A DNA stretch of 5,163 nucleotides from JABDCI01 sp964475835 (GTDB lineage: Bacteria; Verrucomicrobiota; Verrucomicrobiia; JABWAM01). The notes under the pieces are model-generated. The model was not told the origin of the DNA, did no database searches, and saw only the letters and a program-made list of their open reading frames with translations. The stretch is taken from the NCBI GenBank assembly GCA_964475835.1, contig CAYYYL010000070.1, positions 1 through 5,163 of the forward strand. Reading direction: 5' to 3'. Positions within the stretch are counted from its first letter, which is position 1. The number at the start of each line of letters is the position of its first letter. The position numbers and the translations under genes are program-made. Below, piece by piece: positions 1-5,163 of the stretch.

Positions 1-2
1 AT

Positions 3-1718
3 CGTGTTCCTGCGGAATTCCGAAAAGAGCTTGAGCAGAATGGTTTTGAGGTGGGGGTGCATGACCTTCATCATGATGGATCGCTCTATTCAAATCGTCA
101 GACCTTTTCTCGTCAGGCTGTCCGTATTAAACATCACGCACAGGAGTGGGGGGCGGAAGGATTTCGTGCAGGTTTTATGTTTCACAATCTGGATTGGTTG
201 CACGATCTGGATTTGAAATACGACTGTTCCACGTTTGACACGGATCCATTTGAACCGCAACCGGATGGAGTTGGTACTATTTTTCCCTTCTGGGTTCCTC
301 GTCCAGGTTCCAAGAGTAAGGGGTACGTGGAGCTTCCGTACACGTTGCCTCAGGATTCCACGTTGTTTTTACTTTTACGTGAAAATTCACCCAAAATCTG
401 GATTCAAAAACTTGAGTGGGTGGCAGGTGGTGGAGGAATGGCGATGCTGAATGTGCATCCGGACTACATCCAATTTGATGGCGAGCCGTCGTCGCGTCGA
501 ACGTTTCCTGTGAAGTTTTACAAACAGTTGATGCTCCATCTGAAGGAACGATATGAAGGTGCTTTCTGGAATGCGTTGCCGCGTGAAGTTGCCGGAATGA
601 TTTCCACAGGACGGAATCATTCTTTGGAGTCAAATTCAGAGGGCGGTTTGAAAACCAACTTGCATACCCGGCAAAAGCCCAAAATCTGGGTGGATCTCGA
701 TAATACTCCACACGTTCCTTTTTTTGAGCCAATTCTCGAAGAGTTGAAATCGAGAGGTTTCCCAGTTTTGGTTACAGCTCGTGACGCCTTTCAGGTTTTT
801 GAATTGGCTGACAAAAAACGTTTGTCCTATCACAAAGTTGGCCGTCATCATGGTAAGCGACGAATAGTGAAGGCTGTTGGTCTGGCTCATCGCGCCATGC
901 AGCTTGCTTCCATTGTCCTGCGCGAAAAGCCGCTCCTGGCGGTTTCGCATGGGTCCCGCTCCCAGTTATTACTGAGCACATGGCTTGGAATTCCGAAGAT
1001 CCTCATTGAAGACTATGAGCATTGCCGATTTCTACCCATGATGCGGCCAACATGGTTGATGACTCCATCAGTGATTCCCAACAGTGTTCTCTCCCATGAT
1101 GTGGGGCGCATCCGAAAATATACCGGGATCAAGGAGGATGTTTATGTCGGCAAACTTCAACCTGATGCCAATGTTTTGAAGGAGTTGGGCATTCGTGAGT
1201 CTGAACTTGTCGTGACGGTTCGCCCGCCCGCCACTGAGGCCCATTATCACGATCCCTTGAGCGAAAAATTATTTGAAGCCTTCATGGATCGCGCGATGCG
1301 AACTCCTGGCGTAAGAGTTGTTCTATTGCCTAGAAATAAAAAACAGGGGGAATGGATTCAGAATCAGTGGCCTCAATGGTTTGATAATAAAAAAACTGTA
1401 ATACCCGGCAAGGCTTTGGATGGGTTGAATCTGATTTGGCACTCTGATCTTGTGGTAAGTGGTGGAGGCACTATGAATCGGGAAGCAGCAGCACTTGGGG
1501 TTCCTGTTTATAGCATCTTTACCGGCACACTGGGAGCCGTGGACAGGCATCTTGCTTCGGAAAAACGGTTGATCATGATACACTCGATCCAGGATTGTGA
1601 CACCCGGATTGAGTTCGTTAAGAGATTGCGGAAAAGTATTGGTGAAGCCACATCCCGCCGGAGTCTTCTTCAAGTAGTGAATGCGATTCAGGAAATTGCG
1701 GAGTCCCATGGCCGTTAG
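3..1718 (+). CDS. Polysaccharide deacetylase fused to DUF354 (GT-B-like) domain, 5' truncated
   Basis: The frame is open from the first complete codon at position 3, so the true start lies before the window; the GTG at 51 is inside the conserved domain and is not a credible start. Numbering residues from position 3 gives 571 residues. Residues 1-200 are the C-terminal part of a NodB-like carbohydrate deacetylase. HDLHH (20-24) fits the metal-binding H-x3-H motif, STFDTDPFEPQP follows at about 76-87, and LNVHPDY (149-155) supplies the usual late histidine. The first motif (TFDDG-like aspartates) is off-window. After a polar linker (about 199-226), KIWVDLDNTPHVPFF opens a full DUF354 domain (227 to about 565), with SHGSRSQ (315-321) and the nucleotide-sugar-type glycine motif SGGGTMNREAA (486-496). 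Known: NodB enzymes remove N- or O-acetyl groups from glycans; DUF354 resembles GT-B glycosyltransferases and UDP-GlcNAc 2-epimerases, but its reaction is not established. Inferred: a bifunctional glycan-modifying protein. Gene 2 starts 18 bases downstream. Confidence 0.85.
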   Translation, partial: RVPAEFRKELEQNGFEVGVHDLHHDGSLYSNRQTFSRQAVRIKHHAQEWGAEGFRAGFMFHNLDWLHDLDLKYDCSTFDTDPFEPQPDGVGTIFPFWVPRPGSKSKGYVELPYTLPQDSTLFLLLRENSPKIWIQKLEWVAGGGGMAMLNVHPDYIQFDGEPSSRRTFPVKFYKQLMLHLKERYEGAFWNALPREVAGMISTGRNHSLESNSEGGLKTNLHTRQKPKIWVDLDNTPHVPFFEPILEELKSRGFPVLVTARDAFQVFELADKKRLSYHKVGRHHGKRRIVKAVGLAHRAMQLASIVLREKPLLAVSHGSRSQLLLSTWLGIPKILIEDYEHCRFLPMMRPTWLMTPSVIPNSVLSHDVGRIRKYTGIKEDVYVGKLQPDANVLKELGIRESELVVTVRPPATEAHYHDPLSEKLFEAFMDRAMRTPGVRVVLLPRNKKQGEWIQNQWPQWFDNKKTVIPGKALDGLNLIWHSDLVVSGGGTMNREAAALGVPVYSIFTGTLGAVDRHLASEKRLIMIHSIQDCDTRIEFVKRLRKSIGEATSRRSLLQVVNAIQEIAESHGR

Positions 1719-1725
1719 TTGATCT

Positions 1726-1730
1726 GGAGG
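1726..1730 (+). promoter_or_regulatory. Ribosome binding site for the acyltransferase gene
   Basis: GGAGG lies 6 bases before ATG 1737. It decides the start in favour of that ATG over the in-frame TTG at 1719, which sits directly after the previous stop codon and has no such site. Confidence 0.8.
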
Positions 1731-1736
1731 TTTTTG

Positions 1737-2333
1737 ATGACTGCTGATTCAAGGTTTGATGAGGTGGATGAAAGTGGGGGTATCACTTTGGGGGCAAAGG
1801 TGCGTCGTGCGATCATTTCTCTGTTGGACCCCCGTTCTTATTTTCATGTTCTGCGGCTTATTCATTTCTACGGATACAGTCATGTTCAGCCAAAAAGGGA
1901 GATGAAGATTGGCAGAGGGACTCATATGGCTCCAAATGTTTCGCTTCGAAACGGATCTCGTATTTTTATTGGCGAAGAATGTCATGTCGGAGCACGTTGC
2001 TGCCTTTGGGCGGGTGACAGCACGGGAAGAATCAAAATCGGAAATCATGTATCGCTGGCCCCCGAGGTGTTTATTACATCCTCGGATTATCGGTTTATTG
2101 CAGGACGCCCATTTCGGCAGCAACCCAAGCGGGAGCAGGATGTGGTGATTGGAAATGATGTTTGGCTGGGAGTTCGGGTGGTGGTGACTGCCGGTGTGAC
2201 CATCGGGAACGGTTGCATTATTGGAGCCGGAGCGGTTGTGACCCGGGATATTCCACCCAATTCAATTGCTGTAGGGGTTCCTGCCCGGGTGGTGGGTGCC
2301 CGTTCCACTCAAGAGGTGCCTCATGAAGCCTGA
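1737..2333 (+). CDS. Left-handed beta-helix (hexapeptide repeat) acyltransferase, WcaF/LacA-like
   Basis: A 198-residue protein, a normal length for sugar O-acetyltransferases of the hexapeptide family, which move an acetyl group from acetyl-CoA to a sugar hydroxyl in the cytoplasm. After about 55 residues of N-terminal leader, hexapeptide turns run from about 57 to 187: IGRGTHMAPNVSL, IFIGEECHVGARCCL, IKIGNHVSLAPEVFI, then VVIGNDVWLGVRVVV and VTIGNGCIIGAGAVV. The closing RDIPPNSIAVGVPARVVG (170-187) is the classic C-terminal signature of this group. The loop at 113-118 reads ITSSDY, where many relatives have a histidine (SHD-type) used in catalysis; here the position is Ser116. The start is fixed by the GGAGG at 1726. 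The gene ends 11 bases inside the next gene. The likely job is acetylation of a sugar in the repeat unit built by the neighbouring glycosyltransferases; the sugar and the acyl group cannot be told from sequence. Confidence 0.88.
   Translation: MTADSRFDEVDESGGITLGAKVRRAIISLLDPRSYFHVLRLIHFYGYSHVQPKREMKIGRGTHMAPNVSLRNGSRIFIGEECHVGARCCLWAGDSTGRIKIGNHVSLAPEVFITSSDYRFIAGRPFRQQPKREQDVVIGNDVWLGVRVVVTAGVTIGNGCIIGAGAVVTRDIPPNSIAVGVPARVVGARSTQEVPHEA
2313..2318 (+). promoter_or_regulatory. Ribosome binding site for the first GT2 gene, inside the upstream gene
   Basis: GAGGTG lies 4 bases before ATG 2323, within the last codons of the acyltransferase gene. It supports that ATG over the in-frame GTG at 2296, from which the protein would carry nine extra residues before the conserved GT2 beginning. 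Confidence 0.65.
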
Positions 2334-3321
2334 TGTGGCTATCATTATTGTCACCTATAACTCCGAAGATCATATTCAAGAGTGTCTTCGGAGTGTGCTG
2401 GAACAACGGCAAGAGGTGAGTCAGGAAATCATTGTTCTCGATAATCAATCGCAGGACCAAACGGTTGCGATTGTACGTGAGAAGTTTCCATCGATCAAGC
2501 TGCTGAGGCCGGGAAAAAATCTTGGTTTCGCGGCAGGTGTCAATTATGCGGCTCGTCATGCGAAGGCGGAAATGCTGCTTTTGTTAAATCCCGACACGGT
2601 CATCGTCAATCATGCAGTGGATGTGGTGGTTGGTTTTGCAAGAGCAAACCCCACATTCGGGCTCTATGGAGGGAGAACGCTCAAGCCGGATGGAAGCCTG
2701 GATCCATCGTCATGCTGGGGGGAGCCCACCCTCTGGAGTACCGCCATGTTTGGAATGGGATTAAGCACTCTTTTCAGGCGGAATCGTCTGTTCGACCCTG
2801 AGTCGCTGGGTGGTTGGGCGCGAAATAGTGTGAGAGAAGTGGGGGTGGTGACCGGATGTTTTCTACTCGTAAGTCGATCGATCTGGAACAAGTTGGGAGG
2901 GTTTGATGAGCGCTATTTCATGTACGGAGAGGATGTGGATCTTGCGATGCGGGCCCGGGCAGCAGGGCATCATCCGGTGATTTGCCCTGATGCTGAAATC
3001 GTTCATTGGGTTGGAAAGTCTTCGGCTCTTCGATCGGACAAAATGTTGATGCTTCTTCGTGGGAAGGCGACGCTATTTCGTAGCCACTGGAGTGGATTGA
3101 GACTTTGGTTCGGATTAAAGTTTTTGAGTCTGGGAATTGGCCTGAGGGCTGCTGTGTGGAGCGCCGTTTCTTTGTTCAAACCCCTCAAGGAAGCTTGTGC
3201 CTGGAAAGTTGGTTGGCAGAACCGGTGTCAATGGTTGCAAGGATATGTGAGACGTGATTCGCAAAGCGATGAGGCAAATGGAATCGAACATGCACCCTGT
3301 CATGCGGAGGAGGTCGCATGA
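2323..3321 (+). CDS. Family 2 glycosyltransferase, WbbL/rhamnosyltransferase-like
   Basis: A 332-residue GT-A enzyme of the GT2 family, expected to transfer a sugar from a nucleotide donor to a lipid-linked acceptor on the cytoplasmic side of the membrane. The start ATG gives MKPDVAIIIVTYNS, the typical first strand of the fold. The nucleotide-binding segment is VLDNQSQD (38-45). The DXD-position motif is LLLNPDT (86-92), with NPD as in WbbL-type rhamnosyltransferases. GCFLLVSRSIW (178-188) and GGFDERYFMYGEDVDL (192-207) hold the acceptor-side Glu-Asp pair (203-204). Residues about 262-284 are hydrophobic or amphipathic and probably contact the membrane; the last 20 residues are polar and look like a tail. 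It overlaps the acyltransferase gene by 11 bases and the next glycosyltransferase gene by 4, so translation is probably coupled. The rhamnosyl specificity is only suggested by family resemblance; the donor sugar is unknown. Confidence 0.9.
   Translation: MKPDVAIIIVTYNSEDHIQECLRSVLEQRQEVSQEIIVLDNQSQDQTVAIVREKFPSIKLLRPGKNLGFAAGVNYAARHAKAEMLLLLNPDTVIVNHAVDVVVGFARANPTFGLYGGRTLKPDGSLDPSSCWGEPTLWSTAMFGMGLSTLFRRNRLFDPESLGGWARNSVREVGVVTGCFLLVSRSIWNKLGGFDERYFMYGEDVDLAMRARAAGHHPVICPDAEIVHWVGKSSALRSDKMLMLLRGKATLFRSHWSGLRLWFGLKFLSLGIGLRAAVWSAVSLFKPLKEACAWKVGWQNRCQWLQGYVRRDSQSDEANGIEHAPCHAEEVA
3306..3313 (+). promoter_or_regulatory. Strong ribosome binding site for the second GT2 gene
   Basis: GGAGGAGG, a doubled Shine-Dalgarno core, ends 4 bases before ATG 3318 and lies within the final codons of the previous gene. 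It fixes the start that forms the ATGA overlap. Confidence 0.8.
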
Positions 3322-4265
3322 TCAGTGTTGTGATCCCCACATTTAACCGAAAGGAGAGTGTGCTCCAATTGGTGGATGATGTTTGTCGACAGGAGGGAGT
3401 GGACTTTGAAGTGATTGTGGTGGATGACGCGTCCAGGGATGGAACTGTGGAAGCGATTAGGGAACGTTTTCCAATGGTTGTTATTTTGCAGAATGATAAG
3501 AATCAGGGAGTATGCGTGGCTCGAAATCGCGGAATTCGTCAGGCCCAAGGGAGTGTGGTAGTGGGGTTTGACAGTGATGTCAGGGTCCCTGATAGAAAAA
3601 TGTTGTCAAAAGTGGCTGCTTTTTTTTGTCAAACTCCTGACGTGGATGGCGTTTCCTTTCGCCTCTTTCTGGAGGATTCCACCACGGATGACGTTGATCG
3701 TTGGTGGCACCCGGTTCCGATTGCGCGTTATGCTAATCAAAATTTTTTGACTGACTATTTTTCAGGAACAGCCTTTGCCTTTCGAACCCGGGTCCTAAGG
3801 GAAATTGGTATGTTTCCTGAAATTGTATATCAGCATTCAGAGGAGATGTGGGTGGCATTGAGGCTTCTTGATCACGGAAGCAATTTGGCATACGAACCCG
3901 ATTTATGGGTGCTTCACCACGCACATCTCACGGTAGATCGAAAAAAGAATTTGCGGTTATTGTTTTATAAAACGCGGAATCAAATTCTTCTGACTTTTGC
4001 ATTCTATCCCTTTCTTAGGGGGGTGGCCTACCTCTTTCCACGATTGGTTTACAATGGTCTAAAGGCTTTCCGTGGGGGCTATCTTTTAACTTTCGGCCGT
4101 GCTCTGAGTGATGGTGTTAAAAATATTCCCATTGTGTGGAGGAAAAGGCGTCCGGTGAGTTTGGGAACTTTTCAACGTATCGCTGCGATTCGGAAGGGGA
4201 TGCCGCTTCTGAGAAATGAAAAAGAGGTTGATTCCGATAAATTCGATGGCGTGTTAAGTGTATGA
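3318..4265 (+). CDS. Family 2 glycosyltransferase (GT-A fold)
   Basis: A 315-residue enzyme of family GT2, not closely similar to its upstream GT2 neighbour. It opens with MISVVIPTFNRKESV, has the nucleotide-binding motif VVDDASRDGT (34-43), the NQGVCVARNRGI segment (62-73) and a clear metal-binding DSD at 85-87 (VGFDSDVRVP). The later motif has SEEMWVALRLLDHG (174-187), an EE pair where many GT2s have ED. YEPDLWVLHHAH (192-203) and KTRNQILLTFAFYPFL (218-233) match the closing region of GT2 enzymes that act on lipid carriers; hydrophobic patches at about 222-245 suggest membrane association. The start has a very good ribosome binding site and overlaps the previous stop by 4 bases (ATGA); its own stop overlaps the next start in the same way. 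Role by family and context: adding a sugar during assembly of a polysaccharide repeat unit. The donor and acceptor are not readable from the sequence. Confidence 0.9.
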   Translation: MISVVIPTFNRKESVLQLVDDVCRQEGVDFEVIVVDDASRDGTVEAIRERFPMVVILQNDKNQGVCVARNRGIRQAQGSVVVGFDSDVRVPDRKMLSKVAAFFCQTPDVDGVSFRLFLEDSTTDDVDRWWHPVPIARYANQNFLTDYFSGTAFAFRTRVLREIGMFPEIVYQHSEEMWVALRLLDHGSNLAYEPDLWVLHHAHLTVDRKKNLRLLFYKTRNQILLTFAFYPFLRGVAYLFPRLVYNGLKAFRGGYLLTFGRALSDGVKNIPIVWRKRRPVSLGTFQRIAAIRKGMPLLRNEKEVDSDKFDGVLSV

Positions 4266-4492
4266 TGGTTTTTGGAAGTCTTTTTATTATTTCGTTGGCA
4301 GTGGCTCTTTTGATGCCTCGCTGGCGCCGATTTGCCACGATCGCGTGTCTCTTGGTGGGACCTTTGTTTTTGGCAAACGCCTGGAATGAGTGGACCATTC
4401 GACATGAAGTTTCCCAGGTGAATCATGTGTATTTGCCGGACAGCGCATCAACGGAGCCTCAGGCAGGAATGAGTGTTTTCGGTTTGTTATTC
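4262..4492 (+). CDS. N-terminal segment of a membrane protein, probably of the O-antigen polymerase, cut by the assembly gap
   Basis: Starts at ATG 4262, which overlaps the previous stop as ATGA; a second ATG follows at 4265, and neither has a visible Shine-Dalgarno site, so start by coupling is likely. The 77 readable residues show two probable membrane spans (about 3-18 and 24-40, split by PRWRR), a polar stretch with HEVSQVNHVYLPDSASTEPQ (about 48-67), and then MSVFGLLF (70-77) running into the N gap. The polymerase body after the gap is in a different frame, but a gap whose length is a multiple of three would join the two. An internal ATG at 4469 is an alternative start for the polymerase: MSVFGLLF is a plausible N-terminus for that family, and GGAG at 4453-4456 is 12 bases upstream, rather far. 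So this is either an N-terminal extension of the polymerase or a small separate membrane protein whose end is not seen. I do not recognise it as a family by itself. Confidence 0.6.
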
Positions 4493-4502
4493 NNNNNNNN
4501 NN
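4493..4502. other. Assembly gap of 10 N
   Basis: Ten unknown bases inside the membrane-protein gene. Ten is not a multiple of three, and the coding frame shifts by one across it, so the real missing length is probably a multiple of three (such as 9 or 12), or there is an indel at the join. Confidence 0.97.
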
Positions 4503-5163
4503 TTCACCCTTGTCATGGGGATTGGGATTCTGGCTCCCAGTCAGCGGCGATATGCGGCAGTTCCTCTTTTTTTGGGGGCTTGCTACATGACGCTGGGACA
4601 GGGGATTTTGATCGGTGGAGCATCATTTCCTGTTATTCGGTTGTTGATTTTGTTTGGACTAATAAGGGTTCTCCTTCGCCGCGAGACGATCTTTGGAGGT
4701 CTTCAGAAAATCGATAAGTTGATGATAGTTTGGGGAAGCCTGGTCGTGGTTGCCGGAATCTGGCATACCGGAACTGAAGGAGGCATACAGGGTCGCCTTG
4801 GAATGATATACACCGCATTTGGCATCTATTTTCTTTTCCGTGCCTTGATCCGGGATATGGATGATGTGCGATTCATGGCAAAGGCGATTTGCTTGATTTT
4901 TGTACCTCTTGCAGTGGCGATGCTTTGGGAAAAGATAACGACACGAAACCTTTTTGCGGTTTTTGGGAGGGTGGCTGAGTTTTCTGAGATGCGTGAAGGA
5001 AAGTTGAGGGCACAGGGGCCTTTTGCGCATCCCATTCTGGCTGGAACCATTGCGGCCACATGTCTTTCGTTTCCGGCATTAATCTGGAGAATGGACCGTC
5101 TTAAAGCAGTTTTTGGCGCTGTGGCGTGCATCGTCATCATGTTCTCTTCGGCTTCGAGCGGGC
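4503..5163 (+). CDS. O-antigen polymerase/ligase-like membrane protein (Wzy/WaaL type), both ends missing
   Basis: The frame beginning TTC at 4503 is open to the window end and gives 220 residues with the make-up of an integral membrane protein. Numbering from 4503, hydrophobic spans lie at about 1-11, 18-31, 43-58, 73-87, 99-116, 124-141, 178-194 and 202-216. VPLFLGACYMTLGQG (20-34) and EGKLRAQGPFAHPILAGT (165-182), followed by SSASSG at the cut end, are the signature pattern of the O-antigen ligase/polymerase family, whose members act at the periplasmic face to polymerise or ligate undecaprenyl-linked glycan units. The large periplasmic loop with catalytic residues lies beyond the window. 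The N-terminus is in or before the N gap; the pre-gap MSVFGLLF in the other frame is the likely beginning of this domain. Reading the pre-gap frame through the gap instead gives a soluble-looking peptide stopping at 4717, which is an artefact. Polymerase and ligase cannot be separated on sequence; position at the end of a glycosyltransferase run favours polymerase. Confidence 0.82.

Noticed and set aside
51..53. GTG at 51 as start of the first gene
   Set aside because: The frame is open back to the window edge, and the residues before it (ending ELEQNGFE) are the expected lead into the deacetylase HDLHH motif.
390..690. Perfect 12-base direct repeat CCCAAAATCTGG at 390-401 and 678-689, the second copy at the start of the DUF354 domain
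   Set aside because: Both copies are in frame and encode PKIW within well-conserved parts of different domains; with a 288-base spacing and no other repeat features, coincidence is more likely than a recombination scar.
277..732. Long minus-strand open frames opposite the first gene (also 636-950 and 1323-1709)
   Set aside because: They lie entirely opposite a strongly conserved coding frame, have no recognisable motifs and no good ribosome site; they are shadows of the + strand codon use.
1719..1736. TTG at 1719 as start of the acyltransferase
   Set aside because: It would add six residues with no conserved content and would place the GGAGG ribosome site inside the gene; ATG 1737 has ideal spacing.
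4503..4717. Continuation of the pre-gap frame through the N bases to a stop at 4717
   Set aside because: The peptide is not membrane-like and unlike any family, while another frame over the same bases encodes conserved polymerase sequence; it is an artefact of the nominal gap length.
4659..5140. Minus-strand open frames opposite the polymerase body
   Set aside because: Their translations are basic, low-complexity peptides with no domain, whereas the + strand frame gives clear membrane spans and O-antigen ligase motifs.

Overview
The window is an accessory stretch of a bacterial chromosome that carries part of a surface-polysaccharide (exopolysaccharide or O-antigen type) biosynthesis locus. 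All five genes lie on the + strand with almost no space between them. Gene order, left to right: the 3' part of a polysaccharide deacetylase fused to a DUF354 (GT-B-like) domain; a hexapeptide-repeat acyltransferase; two different family 2 glycosyltransferases; and the 5' part of a multi-membrane-span O-antigen polymerase/ligase-like protein. Both ends of the window cut genes, so no promoter or terminator is visible. There is no intergenic stretch longer than about 20 bases, and no RNA gene, CRISPR array or mobile element.

The genes look like one transcription unit. The first two are separated by 18 bases, the second and third overlap by 11 bases, and the last two junctions are 4-base ATGA stop/start overlaps. 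Good GGAGG-type ribosome binding sites precede genes 2 to 4, while the last gene has none and probably depends on translational coupling. The expected division of labour is that the two GT2 enzymes (and perhaps the DUF354 part) add sugars to a lipid-linked repeat unit on the cytoplasmic side. The acyltransferase decorates the sugars, the deacetylase removes acetyl groups, and the membrane protein polymerises or ligates the product at the periplasmic face. This division of labour is inferred from families, not from anything substrate-specific in the sequence.

Two places deserve attention. First, the deacetylase and DUF354 domains are in one open frame with only a short polar linker. Second, a 10-N assembly gap (4493-4502) lies inside the polymerase gene. 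The reading frame that clearly encodes the polymerase after the gap differs by one from the frame before it, so any automatic translation across the gap gives a false C-terminus that stops at 4717. Just upstream of the gap, the pre-gap N-terminus looks like a degenerate duplicate of the polymerase N-terminus.

The organism cannot be named from this window. It is a bacterium with GGAGG-type ribosome binding sites, and base composition looks balanced by eye. The style of the polymerase and of the deacetylase recalls proteins from Verrucomicrobiota and related PVC-group environmental genomes; this is a weak impression from memory. The N gap suggests a draft or metagenome assembly.
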